Shown piece after piece: positions 1-9,597 of a DNA stretch of 64,000 nt. Positions within the stretch are counted from its first letter, which is position 1. Each line of letters begins with the position of its first letter. Source of the stretch: an uncultured Ignavibacteria bacterium (GTDB taxonomy: Bacteria > Bacteroidota > Ignavibacteria > Kapaibacteriales > Kapaibacteriaceae); the NCBI GenBank assembly GCA_903939735.1, contig CAJAIA010000006.1, positions 30,007-94,006 on the forward strand, in the 5' to 3' direction. A program made the translations under genes and the position numbers. Below the pieces are notes generated by a model. It ran no database searches. It was not told the DNA's origin and worked only from the letters and a program-made list of their open reading frames with translations.

Positions 1-2
1 CC

Positions 3-1298
3 AAACAACAGTCGATGAAAGGTGGAGAGTTTACCCTCGTGCTTGACCAGGATATCGCAGGATATGATGGACAAGCCTGTGATGAACGTCCGACGGGAAA
101 TCCTGAAGTGCGTGTGCAGGCAGCATTTCGACGTGTGTTCGCTGTTGCTTCAATGAGTATGCGCATTCGCACGCTCCAAGGTTCAGATCGATCACGGTAT
201 CGTTTTGAAGAGCGGTGGTTCGATCCACTCACCTATTACGAGCGACAGGCCGACGAGCCACGAGGTGGACGTCACGTGGAATATGTTCCGCGAAAAGGAA
301 CCATCGTGAAAGTGAAGTACACACTTCCGTTCGATGGTCCATCGATTCTCGCAGGAGGGATGTCTGCTTCATCATGGGACAACTACCTGATCACGAACCC
401 ACACGCAACAGATCTTGACTTCTCTGTTGCGACCGGTGATCGTGGTAACACCAACTTTCTGCCAACAACTGGACAGTCACCGGACATCGTGGAGTTCTTC
501 ATCTGCGACCCACTCACACGTCCTGTGAAACAAGCTCTCCACTTCGGTATTGTCGATATCACATGCGGTGCGGGAGTTCGATCCATCTACCAAGAACCGC
601 TAGTTGCTCCCTATACCTTCACTGTGCAGCAGATGGAACTTCCAGGTTTCGGGCTCCGCCTGCAACGAGCCGACATCGCCTATGATGGAGATTGGGACTT
701 TTGGCCGTTTGTCCTCAAAGGTGAGATTTACAATTCCATCTACGGTGGCAACCTTGCTATCGATGGCGCGCACCATACCTCCACAGCGTTCACACGTCTC
801 CCTGTTTGCGCAGAGCAACAAGGTAAGAGCGGTGAGTGTACCATCGCGTACTCAGACGACGACAAGACGCTCGGATATGGTGATCGTGCAATGTGGTTGC
901 AGACAATGTGGATGGATGGGTTGGATAAGGCGTGGTGGATGATGACCACGTGGGATGAAGACTGCAAAGACGATGATGATTGTCTCGTCAACAAGATGGA
1001 TGACGTGATAGACATTGTGAAACGGGGCGTCGATGCGTATGCGGGAACAGGCGGCTCGGGTGATCTTGATTGGGATAGTTCACTACCTGAACTCATCAAG
1101 GCAGGGGCTGATCTTATCGCACTACTTCTGCCGCCGGACGAGCAAGATGAGTTTCTTGGTGAGGGAACATTCCTTGAAGACGTCGGTACATACTGGGGGA
1201 TGCGCACTGCCATAGCCCCGCGGATACCTGTTCATCATGAAAACATCACCTACCATCTGCGCGGACAGTGGTACGTGTCAAAAGCGGTGCTGCGTTAA
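3..1298 (+). CDS. Unrecognised protein, C-terminal part (5' end outside window)
   Basis: The frame is open from the first complete codon at base 3, so the Met at base 15 need not be the start and the true start probably lies before the window. The 427 or more residues have no signal peptide at the visible start and no family I recognise. Visible traits are many aromatic residues (Trp-rich stretches around residues 300-320 counted from base 15), a short acidic Asp-rich cysteine-containing segment just after them, and otherwise soluble beta-type composition. The ATG of the next gene, a secreted T9SS-type protein, lies 38 nt downstream, so this may also be an extracellular or periplasmic protein, but that is only context. 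No function is assigned. Confidence 0.7.
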   Translation, partial: KQQSMKGGEFTLVLDQDIAGYDGQACDERPTGNPEVRVQAAFRRVFAVASMSMRIRTLQGSDRSRYRFEERWFDPLTYYERQADEPRGGRHVEYVPRKGTIVKVKYTLPFDGPSILAGGMSASSWDNYLITNPHATDLDFSVATGDRGNTNFLPTTGQSPDIVEFFICDPLTRPVKQALHFGIVDITCGAGVRSIYQEPLVAPYTFTVQQMELPGFGLRLQRADIAYDGDWDFWPFVLKGEIYNSIYGGNLAIDGAHHTSTAFTRLPVCAEQQGKSGECTIAYSDDDKTLGYGDRAMWLQTMWMDGLDKAWWMMTTWDEDCKDDDDCLVNKMDDVIDIVKRGVDAYAGTGGSGDLDWDSSLPELIKAGADLIALLLPPDEQDEFLGEGTFLEDVGTYWGMRTAIAPRIPVHHENITYHLRGQWYVSKAVLR

Positions 1299-1336
1299 CA
1301 CACAGTCATTTCATCACGTCTCATTGGAGAAACCTC

Positions 1337-1966
1337 ATGAAGATCACACTTCTTGCATTCACTCTCGTCGCGCTCAGCCATCTATCACATGCTCACGTAC
1401 AACCAGCAGGAGGCGCACGCGAGGCAACGCTCACCGCCGGCAGCAGGATCACTATCACATGGGATAGTTCCCTTGTGCAGTCGCCCGTCGCCATTGCGCT
1501 TTGGGATGGCGAGCGCCGCGTAACAACGCCGATTCATCGGGCGTACAACGGTGTGCACGCAGCCTACGAATGGACCATTCCCGACACGATGTTATCTGGT
1601 CAACTGTATCGATTTGTAATCGCGTCGGCATCTACTCCACAAACTGCTCACTTCAGTCAGAGCTTTGTGACAATCCAACACGCCATTCCGCGCGTGAGCA
1701 GCATCGATCGCGATCGCAGCGAGCCACAACTCAGCATTACCCCACTTCCCGCGCGTGACGTTCTTCACGTCCGTTGGGATGCTGCGGAAGCAACGCGTGT
1801 TGATCTCACCACTTTGATCGGACAGCCACTGCGAACATGGTCGTGTGTGGGAGGTTCAACGCGCATGGACATCGACGTAGCTGGGATACCATCCGGCATG
1901 TACATGCTTGTTGTGCATCGAGCGGATGGCACACCGATATCACGTGCAGTGCTCGTGCAGCACTAG
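1337..1966 (+). CDS. Small secreted protein with T9SS-type C-terminal domain
   Basis: 209 residues. The ATG at 1337 is preceded by a GGAG Shine-Dalgarno and begins a clear signal peptide (MKITLLAFTL..., cleavage near SHA-H). The middle looks like one beta-sandwich (WDSS...YEWTIPD...YRFVIAS). The last ~75 residues resemble the Por/type IX secretion sorting domain: a 'LSITPLPARDVLHVRW' strand in place of the usual PNP motif, then 'IPSGMYMLVVHRADG'. It lacks the usual basic terminal residue (ends VLVQH). A longer in-frame start at 1268 would overlap the upstream gene and put 23 residues before the signal peptide, so I reject it. Its stop overlaps the convergent stop of the beta-CASP gene (1963-1966). 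Function beyond export to the surface is unknown. Confidence 0.75.
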   Translation: MKITLLAFTLVALSHLSHAHVQPAGGAREATLTAGSRITITWDSSLVQSPVAIALWDGERRVTTPIHRAYNGVHAAYEWTIPDTMLSGQLYRFVIASASTPQTAHFSQSFVTIQHAIPRVSSIDRDRSEPQLSITPLPARDVLHVRWDAAEATRVDLTTLIGQPLRTWSCVGGSTRMDIDVAGIPSGMYMLVVHRADGTPISRAVLVQH

Positions 1967-3333
1967 TCGGACGACAATTGATACGGAACGCCTAGACGTG
2001 GAATGCAGATCCGCATGCCTGGCATCCGTTCACGGAGATCGAGTGCAAGGGAGTCGCAGGCCTCTGGTTCGCCATGCATCAGAACCAACGTTGAAGGACG
2101 AACATCTGTTGCAAACTCGATCAGCGATTCACGCGATGCGTGTGCGCTAAATCGGAATCGTTCGACCTCGCAGCTCCGCGAAACACGGCGTCCTGCGAGG
2201 TCGAATGGTTGTTTACGCTCCGACATCGACAGTGCGTAGCCTGGCGTTGTTGGGTGTTGGTAGCCGATAAAGGCGATGCCAAAGTTTGGTCGTGCCATCC
2301 ACAGCTGCGCAAGGTTGTATGAGAGTGTTCCTGCGTTCAGCATACCAGACGACGCCAGCACGAGCGACGGAGTCTTGAGGTATGGTCCACGATGAATCTC
2401 GTCACGAATGATAGGTTCTTGCGCTGTGTCGGAGATCTCCAAGCCCGGACTCATCATTGGGTCGCTGTAGCAGAACGCATCGTACACCTTACTAATCCGC
2501 GTTCCCATACCCCCTGTGTGGAGCGGCATGTAGGGGATCTCACCACCCCGCATCATTGACGAGAGCATCACGACCATCTCCTGCATCTTGCCCAGGGCGA
2601 AGCACGGGAACAACACCGAGCCATTTCGCTCGGTGATCATGTTGATGTATCGCGCCAACCGTTTGCGCTCTTCACGTCGAGACGGAGTGTGTTCGGTTGC
2701 GCCGTTTGTTGCCTCCATTACCAGAACATCAACATGATGGCGTGGTAGCTGAGCACGAGGAATAACGGTCTGGTGATCGAACATCGTATCACCTGTGTGG
2801 AGGATTGAGAACCCTCCGCTCTCCAGCAGTACGCCAGCAGATCCAAGGATATGTCCGGCCCAATGAAACGATGCACGAACAGAGGAACGACCTGAGTAAC
2901 CGCGAAACTCAAGAGGTTCGCGATATGGCAGAGCCTCGAACGCATGGCGAAGCTGATCGATCGCCGTACGATCGTAAAACTCCAGATGCTCACGCGGAAT
3001 GTCAGACGTGATCTCGTTACGCAGCAGGCGCGCTCCGTTGGGAAGCATGATGTGCGAGATGTCGCGCGTTGCATGCGTCATGATCGCGCGCAGGTGTGGG
3101 AACCTCCGCATCACGTACGGAAGTGCACCTATATGATCTGTGTGTGCGTGTGTAATGAACGCGACATCCGTTGGGCGGTGCTCTAAGAGATCGACAGCCG
3201 GAAACGCAGCTACCGAGCGATCGCGTGGATGAAGACCAGCATCAATGAAGATGCCCGTTCCTTCAATCGAGATGTACGTGCAGTTGGCGCCGATTTCCTC
3301 GGCGCCCCCTAGCATCATGAGTTCTACATTCAC
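1963..3333 (-). CDS. Beta-CASP metallo-beta-lactamase-fold ribonuclease (Ysh1/CPSF-like)
   Basis: 456 residues. The N-terminal metallo-beta-lactamase fold carries the metal motif HAHTDH (H62, H64, D66, H67), a third-motif His in WAGHILGS (H161) and HTGD (D182). The middle holds a beta-CASP insertion, and the C-terminal part has FSAHASRESL and LMHGE, the late His motifs of this superfamily. Such proteins are zinc-dependent RNA endo/exonucleases; without the extra C-terminal domain of RNase J (about 550 residues) this is closer to the CPSF/Ysh1-like bacterial group. Its start lies 10 nt after the stop of the small DUF2892 gene, so the two are probably co-transcribed leftward. Precise RNA substrates cannot be inferred. 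Confidence 0.88.
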   Translation of the reverse strand: MNVELMMLGGAEEIGANCTYISIEGTGIFIDAGLHPRDRSVAAFPAVDLLEHRPTDVAFITHAHTDHIGALPYVMRRFPHLRAIMTHATRDISHIMLPNGARLLRNEITSDIPREHLEFYDRTAIDQLRHAFEALPYREPLEFRGYSGRSSVRASFHWAGHILGSAGVLLESGGFSILHTGDTMFDHQTVIPRAQLPRHHVDVLVMEATNGATEHTPSRREERKRLARYINMITERNGSVLFPCFALGKMQEMVVMLSSMMRGGEIPYMPLHTGGMGTRISKVYDAFCYSDPMMSPGLEISDTAQEPIIRDEIHRGPYLKTPSLVLASSGMLNAGTLSYNLAQLWMARPNFGIAFIGYQHPTTPGYALSMSERKQPFDLAGRRVSRSCEVERFRFSAHASRESLIEFATDVRPSTLVLMHGEPEACDSLALDLRERMPGMRICIPRLGVPYQLSSD

Positions 3334-3343
3334 ACAAGAAGCG

Positions 3344-3550
3344 TTACGACGCCACCTTACAGGTTGAGATACCGAGGATTGTGTAGAGTCCGCAGAAGCG
3401 GAACACAGCCGTCACCGTGGCGGCCACCGCTCCAACACCGCATATCCATGCAAGTGTTCCCTCGACAGAATTGGTAACAACCAATCCCACGAGAACGGCT
3501 GCGATAGCCAAGCGAATAATGCGATCGACTGTTCCAACGTTCGTTGTCAT
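3344..3550 (-). CDS. DUF2892-family small inner-membrane protein
   Basis: 68 residues, matching the DUF2892 pattern: N-terminal 'NVGTVDRIIRLAIA', one or two hydrophobic helices (about residues 11-47), and the family's ending 'CGLYTILGISTCK'. Members resemble the membrane part of the rhodanese YgaP, but no rhodanese domain is present here. The start is supported by an AGGAA element 8 nt upstream on the minus strand. It is first in a two-gene leftward unit with the beta-CASP nuclease. Function is unknown; the conserved cysteines might bind sulfur or a metal (inference). Confidence 0.85.
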   Translation of the reverse strand: MTTNVGTVDRIIRLAIAAVLVGLVVTNSVEGTLAWICGVGAVAATVTAVFRFCGLYTILGISTCKVAS

Positions 3551-3628
3551 GACGCTTTTCCTACTGATTGTGGTGAAATCTCGCGGTCACTGGCACCAAG
3601 ATCGGTCTTTTTGCGTTCCATTGGTGCG

Positions 3629-3636
3629 TAGTTTTG
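3629..3636 (+). promoter_or_regulatory. TAnnTTTG promoter box of the mutase operon
   Basis: TAGTTTTG matches the Bacteroidota -7 consensus TAnnTTTG. A transcript starting about 6 nt downstream would give a ~25-nt leader to the ATG at 3667, and would exclude the upstream in-frame TTG at 3634, which lies inside the box. No well-spaced -33 TTTG is seen (the nearest is 15 nt away, not 19-20). Confidence 0.5.
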
Positions 3637-3666
3637 CCGGTTATCCACATCGACCTCAGCTGGAAC

Positions 3667-5070
3667 ATGGAATCACCAAAACCGTACTCACCCACCAACA
3701 AGGTTCGCATTGTCACGGCGGCCTCGTTGTTCGACGGACACGACGCTGCGATCAATGTGATGCGTCGCATCATCCAGGCCACTGGCTGCGAGGTGATCCA
3801 CCTTGGTCACAACCGCTCCGTGATGGAAGTGGTTGATTGCGCCATTCAGGAAGACGCCCAAGCCATTGCCATGACATCCTACCAGGGTGGCCATGTTGAG
3901 TACCTGACCTATATGCGGCAGTTACTCGATGAGCGCGGCGCACCACACATCAAGATTTTCGCCGGTGGGGGTGGAACGATCCTCCCGACGGAAATCGAGC
4001 AACTCCACGCCAACGGCGTCACCCGGGTGTATTCCCCGGATGACGGTCGAGCTATGGGGTTACAGGGCATGATCAACGACGTCGTCGAGCGTTCGGATTA
4101 CGTACCACCTGTCAGTGAAGCCCTTGCAGACCGTGTGGCCGCTCGTGATCCCATTGCCATTGCACAGGCGATTTCGTGCGCCGAGCGTGGTGAACACGCC
4201 AAGATTGCCTTCGTTGAGGGTGCAAAGCGCGCACCTGTGCTCGGCATTACAGGAACAGGTGGTGCCGGTAAGTCGTCGCTGACAGACGAACTCGTTCGTC
4301 GCTTCCTCCTTGATCATCCAGACAAGACTATTGCGGTTGTGAGCGTCGACCCGTCGAAGCGCAAAACAGGTGGAGCGTTGCTGGGTGACCGCATTCGCAT
4401 GAATTCCGTGAGCGACGCGCGTGTCTATATGCGCTCATTTGCTACTCGTGAAGCAAACGTGGCCATCAACCCGCATGTCCGCGATGCCATTGCTATTCTC
4501 TCGTATGCCGGATACGATCTCGTTATCGTTGAAACAGCCGGTATCGGACAGAGCGACTCACAAATCACGGAAGTGTCTGACGTCTCGATGTACGTGATGA
4601 CGCCTGAATACGGCGCAGCTACGCAGCTTGAGAAGATCGACATGATTGACTATGCCGACATCATTGCGCTGAACAAGTTTGATAAGCGCGGTGCTCTCGA
4701 TGCACTTCGTGATGTTCGAAAGCAGTATCAGCGCAGTCGTCAGTTGTTCTCGCAGAGCATCGACGTAATGCCTGTGTACGGCACGATCGCATCCCAATTC
4801 AATGATCCTGGTGCGAACACACTCTACCGCGCATTGAACGACTTGTTGATTCAGCGTTGCAACCTTGATTGGACATCATCCTACGAGATTACCGACGAGA
4901 TGAGCGAGAAGATCTACATCATTCCGCCAGACCGCACGCGGTATCTCGCCGAGATCGTTGAAAACAACAAGCGGTACGACGCCTTTGTCGAACAACAAGC
5001 AGAACTCGCTCGCTCGATCTGGCGCATTCAGGGCGCTATTGATCAACTCGCATCTGTGGACGAACATTAA
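3667..5070 (+). CDS. icmF: IcmF-type small subunit: B12-binding + MeaB-like GTPase (split IcmF)
   Basis: 467 residues from ATG 3667. Residues 12-145 form a cobalamin-binding domain: SLFDGHDA with H25 as the expected lower axial ligand, then GHNRS, SYQGGH and the glycine-rich AGGGGTI. From about residue 190 comes a G3E-type GTPase chaperone domain with Walker [13 protein letters not shown] (193-204), VSVDPSK, a switch region with ETAGIGQSD, and NKFDKRG for guanine recognition. This order is that of IcmF, the isobutyryl-CoA mutase fused to its own G-protein, but the chain stops in the linker (~residue 460) and the substrate domain is the next gene, 11 nt on in another frame. It should load and protect adenosylcobalamin for that partner. 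Whether it forms a stable heteromer is inference. Confidence 0.9.
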   Translation: MESPKPYSPTNKVRIVTAASLFDGHDAAINVMRRIIQATGCEVIHLGHNRSVMEVVDCAIQEDAQAIAMTSYQGGHVEYLTYMRQLLDERGAPHIKIFAGGGGTILPTEIEQLHANGVTRVYSPDDGRAMGLQGMINDVVERSDYVPPVSEALADRVAARDPIAIAQAISCAERGEHAKIAFVEGAKRAPVLGITGTGGAGKSSLTDELVRRFLLDHPDKTIAVVSVDPSKRKTGGALLGDRIRMNSVSDARVYMRSFATREANVAINPHVRDAIAILSYAGYDLVIVETAGIGQSDSQITEVSDVSMYVMTPEYGAATQLEKIDMIDYADIIALNKFDKRGALDALRDVRKQYQRSRQLFSQSIDVMPVYGTIASQFNDPGANTLYRALNDLLIQRCNLDWTSSYEITDEMSEKIYIIPPDRTRYLAEIVENNKRYDAFVEQQAELARSIWRIQGAIDQLASVDEH

Positions 5071-5081
5071 ATCAGCACCGT

Positions 5082-7109
5082 ATGAGCACCTCAACAACGA
5101 CATCTACGACCTCGAAGCATGCTGCAGAAGCAGCGTCACCAGCGTCGGCGATTGCAACACTCGAACAGCGTAAGGCTGATCTTGAAATACAGCTTCATCA
5201 CGACGTGCGCGCAATGCTCGCATCATGGGAGGCAAAAAAGCAGTCGTATCAAGGCGAGTTTTACAGCTACACCGTGCGCGGCAAAGAGATTCGTGTTGCT
5301 AACCACACAGAGTCGCTAGCACATACTCGTGTACCGAAGATTTCACTACCTGCGTTTAAGGACTGGGGAGAGATCGTTCGTTGGTGCATGCAGGAGAACG
5401 TACCAGGTGAGTTTCCGTTCACTGCCGGTGTGTATCCGTTTAAGCGCACCAATGAAGATCCAACACGGATGTTTGCTGGTGAGGGTGGACCGGAGCGGAC
5501 GAACAAGCGCTTCCATTACCTCTCCAAGGGTATGGCGGCCGCGCGTCTGTCAACCGCGTTCGACAGTGTAACGCTTTACGGTGAGGATCCCGACTATCGT
5601 CCCGACATCTACGGCAAGATTGGTAACTCGGGCGTGAGCGTTGCTTCGCTTGATGACGCGAAGAAGCTGTATTCAGGCTTTGACTTGTGTGCTCCAACAA
5701 CATCGGTATCAATGACCATCAATGGTCCAGCGCCAATGCTGTTGGCGTTCTTCATGAACGCAGCGATCGATCAGGAGTGTGAGAAGGAGATTGTTCGTCG
5801 TGGGATGGAAGATGAGATTCGTGCGAAGATCGACGCGATCTATCGTGAGCGCGGCATTGCGCGTCCTGTCTACCGTCATGGTGATGGATCGACAGAACTC
5901 CCCGACGGAAATGCCGGACTCGGTCTTATGCTGCTTGGTGTGACGGGCGATCAGGTGCTCCCTCCGGACGTGTATGATGAGTGTAAGCAACGTGCCTTGC
6001 AGAACGTGCGCGGTACCGTGCAGGCAGACATTCTCAAAGAGGACCAGGCGCAGAACACCTGCATTTTCTCGACAGAGTTTGCGCTGCGCATGATGGGCGA
6101 TGTGCAGGAGTACTTCATCAACAAAGCAGTTCGCAACTTCTATTCTGTCTCGATCTCCGGGTATCACATTGCCGAGGCTGGAGCAAACCCTATTACGCAG
6201 TTGGCGTTCACGCTTTCCAACGGCTTTACCTTCGTTGAGTATTATCTCTCGCGAGGTATGAACATCAATGATTTTGCGCCCAATCTCTCGTTCTTCTTCT
6301 CCAATGGTGTTGATCCTGAATACAGTGTGATTGGTCGTGTCGCCCGAAAGATCTGGTCGAAGGCCATCAAGAACATGTATGGTGGTAACGAGCGCTCGCA
6401 GATGTTGAAGTATCACATTCAAACATCCGGTCGGTCCCTCCACGCACAAGAGATCGACTTCAACGACATTCGCACGACGCTTCAGGCATTGTATGCCATC
6501 TACGACAACTGCAACTCGTTGCATACCAATGCCTATGACGAAGCGATCACCACGCCGACAGAGGAGAGCGTTCGTCGTGCGGTTGCAATTCAGTTGATCA
6601 TCAACCGCGAGTTAGGTCTCGCCAAGAACGAGAATCCACTCCAGGGCTCGTTCATCATCGAAGAGCTTACAGACCTTGTCGAAGAAGCTGTCTACACCGA
6701 ATTCAAGCGCATCTCCGAGCGTGGCGGTGTTCTGGGTGCGATGGAGAACATGTATCAGCGAAACAAGATTCAAGAAGAGTCGCTGTACTACGAAACACTC
6801 AAGCATACTGGTGAGTATCCAATCATCGGCGTCAACACCTTCCTCTCGTCGAAGGGATCACCAACAGTCATTCCGGAAGAAGTCATTCGTTCGACGACGG
6901 ACGAGAAAGAGCAACAGATCGGAAACGTTCGCTCGGTGCAGCAGCGCAGTGGAGATGCTACTGCAGAGGCACTTGATGCGCTGCGTTCCACGGCGATTCG
7001 CAATGGCAACATCTTCGACGCATTAATGGAAGCTGCGAAAGTCTGCTCGTTAGGGCAGATGACGCATGCACTCTATGAGGTTGGCGGACAGTATCGTCGG
7101 ACCATGTAA
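5082..7109 (+). CDS. icmF: Isobutyryl-CoA mutase substrate-binding subunit (split IcmF)
   Basis: 675 residues, homologous to the C-terminal two thirds of IcmF and to the large subunit of methylmalonyl-CoA mutase. The first ~25 residues are a Ser/Thr/Ala-rich low-complexity tail, then a linker helix, then family blocks [49 protein letters not shown]. In the block [14 protein letters not shown], Gln324 stands where methylmalonyl-CoA mutases have the Arg that holds the substrate carboxylate (DILKEx3RNTYI). Gln there is the ICM/IcmF signature, so isobutyryl-CoA/n-butyryl-CoA is the expected pair. There is no B12 domain at the C terminus, as expected if the upstream gene supplies it. Operon: 11 nt after the B12/GTPase gene and 8 nt before the dehydratase gene. 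Confidence 0.9.
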   Translation: MSTSTTTSTTSKHAAEAASPASAIATLEQRKADLEIQLHHDVRAMLASWEAKKQSYQGEFYSYTVRGKEIRVANHTESLAHTRVPKISLPAFKDWGEIVRWCMQENVPGEFPFTAGVYPFKRTNEDPTRMFAGEGGPERTNKRFHYLSKGMAAARLSTAFDSVTLYGEDPDYRPDIYGKIGNSGVSVASLDDAKKLYSGFDLCAPTTSVSMTINGPAPMLLAFFMNAAIDQECEKEIVRRGMEDEIRAKIDAIYRERGIARPVYRHGDGSTELPDGNAGLGLMLLGVTGDQVLPPDVYDECKQRALQNVRGTVQADILKEDQAQNTCIFSTEFALRMMGDVQEYFINKAVRNFYSVSISGYHIAEAGANPITQLAFTLSNGFTFVEYYLSRGMNINDFAPNLSFFFSNGVDPEYSVIGRVARKIWSKAIKNMYGGNERSQMLKYHIQTSGRSLHAQEIDFNDIRTTLQALYAIYDNCNSLHTNAYDEAITTPTEESVRRAVAIQLIINRELGLAKNENPLQGSFIIEELTDLVEEAVYTEFKRISERGGVLGAMENMYQRNKIQEESLYYETLKHTGEYPIIGVNTFLSSKGSPTVIPEEVIRSTTDEKEQQIGNVRSVQQRSGDATAEALDALRSTAIRNGNIFDALMEAAKVCSLGQMTHALYEVGGQYRRTM

Positions 7110-7117
7110 GTCGCATA

Positions 7118-8062
7118 ATGGTCACCATTGAAGACATCCGTGCAGCAGCTGAACGTATTCGTCCGTACGTGCATCGCACACCCGTGATCACATCCCGGGC
7201 TATCGATCAGATGTTTGGTGCGCAGATCTTCTTCAAATGCGAAAACCTCCAGAAGGTTGGTGCGTTCAAGGCACGAGGTGCTTGCAACGCGGTGTTTCAG
7301 CTTGACCACGCCACCGCAGCGCGAGGAGTCGTCACGCATTCGTCCGGGAATCATGCCCAGGCACTCGCCTATGCTGCCGGTCTCCGTGGAATTCCATGCA
7401 CGATCGTTATGCCCACCACTGCGCCCGCGGTTAAGCGCAGAGCCGTCGAAGAGTACGGCGCCTCTATTGTGTCCTGCGAACCCACCGTGGAGGCACGGCT
7501 TTCCACCATGAACGCTCTCATTGAGCAGACAGGTGCGCACGCAATTCCTCCGTACGACGATGAGCGCGTGATTGCTGGACAAGGGACAGCTGCGCTGGAG
7601 TTCCTCGAGGACTACCCAACGCTTGAGGTCATGATGGCTCCTGTTGGAGGGGGCGGCCTCATGAGTGGAACAGCGGTCGCAACCCGTGCTCTTGCGCCAT
7701 ACGCAACGCTCTACGGCGCTGAACCCTCGATCGATGCCGATGCCCAACGGTCGCTCCAGACAGGCATAATCCAGCCTCCACCCCAGCGTGTATCGATGGC
7801 TGATGGCCTTCGTACATCGCTCGGGGAGCTAACATTCGCCGAACTACGGCATCACCACGTACAAATCATAACTGCCAGCGAGGAATCCATCCTTGAATCC
7901 ATGATAATCATCATGGAACGGCTTAAAGTGGTTGTCGAACCCAGTGCTGCGGTGACACTTGGATGTCTTCGGGAACACCCCGAACTCGTAGCCGGTCGGA
8001 GGGTAGGAATCATCCTTTGTGGCGGAAACCTCGATCTTCGGTCGTGGTTGAAGCCTTCATAA
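7118..8062 (+). CDS. PLP fold-type II threonine dehydratase / serine racemase-like enzyme
   Basis: 314 residues, single catalytic domain without a C-terminal ACT regulatory domain. PLP Schiff-base lysine K51 lies in KVGAFKARGA; SSGNHAQ binds the substrate carboxylate; GGGGL binds the phosphate; a late CGGN motif also fits. This architecture is shared by catabolic threonine dehydratase (giving 2-oxobutyrate and ammonia) and serine racemase, and sequence alone does not separate them. It begins 8 nt after the mutase gene, so it belongs to that operon. If it is a threonine dehydratase, its product would join the same short-chain acyl-CoA metabolism via 2-oxoacid oxidation (inference). Confidence 0.85.
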   Translation: MVTIEDIRAAAERIRPYVHRTPVITSRAIDQMFGAQIFFKCENLQKVGAFKARGACNAVFQLDHATAARGVVTHSSGNHAQALAYAAGLRGIPCTIVMPTTAPAVKRRAVEEYGASIVSCEPTVEARLSTMNALIEQTGAHAIPPYDDERVIAGQGTAALEFLEDYPTLEVMMAPVGGGGLMSGTAVATRALAPYATLYGAEPSIDADAQRSLQTGIIQPPPQRVSMADGLRTSLGELTFAELRHHHVQIITASEESILESMIIIMERLKVVVEPSAAVTLGCLREHPELVAGRRVGIILCGGNLDLRSWLKPS

Positions 8063-8085
8063 ACCCGTACCACGCCCATTTTCCG

Positions 8086-8093
8086 TACTTTTG
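8086..8093 (+). promoter_or_regulatory. TAnnTTTG promoter box upstream of gatB
   Basis: TACTTTTG fits the Bacteroidota -7 consensus. Predicted start near 8099 gives a leader of about 23 nt before the gatB ATG at 8122, with a GGAAG element in it. No clear -33 partner. Confidence 0.45.
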
Positions 8094-8121
8094 AGGTCAT
8101 TTTAGACCATACGGAAGACGG

Positions 8122-9597
8122 ATGGAATCGGGCTACGAAGCCGTAATCGGACTTGAAGTTCACGCGCAGCTTACAACTGCGTCGAAGGCGTTTTGCTCCT
8201 GTCCAACGGACTTCGGAGCACAACCCAACGTGAACGTATGTCCAATCTGCCTTGGGCACCCTGGAACGCTTCCGGTGCTCAACAAGAATCTCGTGGCCTA
8301 TGCCGTTCGAATGGGGCTTGCTACCAACAGTTCCATCCGTGAACGATCAACATTCTCACGCAAGAACTACTTCTATCCCGACCTTCCAAAGGGGTACCAG
8401 GTAACGCAGTACGCCGATCCCATCTGTTACGATGGTCGCGTTGAGATAGAAACGGACGACGGGGTAAAGCACATTGGTGTCACGCGGATTCACATGGAAG
8501 AGGATTCCGGCAAGAGCATTCACGACCTCGATGTTGACACGTTGGTCGATCTCAACCGCGCCGGCGTACCACTCATCGAGATCGTAAGCGAACCCGACAT
8601 TCGTACGCCGCACGAAGCCTACCAGTATCTCCAGCAGATTCGCCAGATCCTTGTGTACCTCGGTATCTGCGACGGCAACCTTGAAGAAGGTAGCCTTCGA
8701 TGTGATGCCAACATCTCGGTACGTCCCATCGGACAAGAGAAGTTTGGTACCAAGCGCGAAGTCAAGAATCTCAACTCCTTCCGCAATGTCGAGAAGGCTA
8801 TCGAGTATGAGATTCGCACCCAGATTGAAACAATCGAAGCCGGTGGTACGATCGTTCAGCAGACTCTGATGTGGGATGCGGGAGCACAGGCAACGAAGGT
8901 CATGCGCTCCAAAGAGCAAGCGCATGATTACCGCTATTTCCCAGAGCCAGATCTTGTCCCGGTGATCGTCGACCAGCAATGGATCGGTGAACTTACCGCG
9001 ACGCTACCCGAGCTTGCGCTCGCGAAGAAGCGTCGTTTCGTCACGCAGTTTGGACTTCCTGCATATGATGCCGGGATTCTTGTTGATCAAGCTGAAGTAG
9101 CCGCATTCTATGAAGACGTGTGCGCTCTTCTTGTATCGCCGACAACCGAAGGATACAAGCTTGTTTCAAATTGGATCATGACCGACATGTTGCGGCTCAT
9201 GGGCGAGAAGAAGTGCAGCATCAACCAGGTTGACGTGACGCGTCAACAGCTTGCATCGCTCGTGAACGTGCTTACAGCCGGTAGCATCTCCAGCAAGACA
9301 GCAAAGGAATTGTTCCCAGATATGATTGGCAGCGGTAAGCTTGCCGACGAGTTCATCAGCGAGCGTGGGTTAACCCAACTCTCTGATGAAGGGGCAATTC
9401 GCACAATGGTTGATGACGTGATTCGCAACAACCCAGACAATTTGAGTAAGTACCTTGACGGCAAGAGCAACCTCTTCGGGTTCTTTGTCGGACAGGTTCT
9501 TAAGGCTTCAGGTGGGACAGCAAACCCATCGGTAGTTAGCAGCCTTATGAAAGATGCGCTCGATTCTCTCCACACACCGACAAGTACGGAGGACTGA
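8122..9597 (+). CDS. gatB: Aspartyl/glutamyl-tRNA amidotransferase subunit B
   Basis: 491 residues, full length for GatB. It begins with YEAVIGLEVHAQL and has the zinc-type cysteine set C25, C27, C40 and C43 (CSC...CPIC), the kinase-like blocks FSRKNYFYPDLPKGYQ, HMEEDSGKS, DLNRAGVPLIEIVSEPD and RCDANISVRP, and a C-terminal YqeY-like tail that contacts tRNA. With GatA and GatC (not in this window) it converts Glu-tRNAGln or Asp-tRNAAsn to the amidated form. Its stop overlaps the ilvE start by one base, so gatB-ilvE-E1 should be read as one operon. Confidence 0.97.
   Translation: MESGYEAVIGLEVHAQLTTASKAFCSCPTDFGAQPNVNVCPICLGHPGTLPVLNKNLVAYAVRMGLATNSSIRERSTFSRKNYFYPDLPKGYQVTQYADPICYDGRVEIETDDGVKHIGVTRIHMEEDSGKSIHDLDVDTLVDLNRAGVPLIEIVSEPDIRTPHEAYQYLQQIRQILVYLGICDGNLEEGSLRCDANISVRPIGQEKFGTKREVKNLNSFRNVEKAIEYEIRTQIETIEAGGTIVQQTLMWDAGAQATKVMRSKEQAHDYRYFPEPDLVPVIVDQQWIGELTATLPELALAKKRRFVTQFGLPAYDAGILVDQAEVAAFYEDVCALLVSPTTEGYKLVSNWIMTDMLRLMGEKKCSINQVDVTRQQLASLVNVLTAGSISSKTAKELFPDMIGSGKLADEFISERGLTQLSDEGAIRTMVDDVIRNNPDNLSKYLDGKSNLFGFFVGQVLKASGGTANPSVVSSLMKDALDSLHTPTSTED

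Noticed and set aside
3634..3666. TTG start giving a longer B12/GTPase subunit
   Set aside because: The TTG lies inside the TAGTTTTG promoter box and the added residues are not in the family.
5709..6524. 271-residue minus-strand frame
   Set aside because: Lies inside the conserved mutase gene on the other strand; no recognisable domain.
3667..7109. Methylmalonyl-CoA mutase (mutA/mutB)
   Set aside because: The small gene has a GTPase domain rather than a mutase-like fold, and the large one has Gln324 in place of the carboxylate-binding Arg.
7073..7747. 224-residue minus-strand frame
   Set aside because: Antisense to the PLP enzyme whose catalytic motifs are intact.
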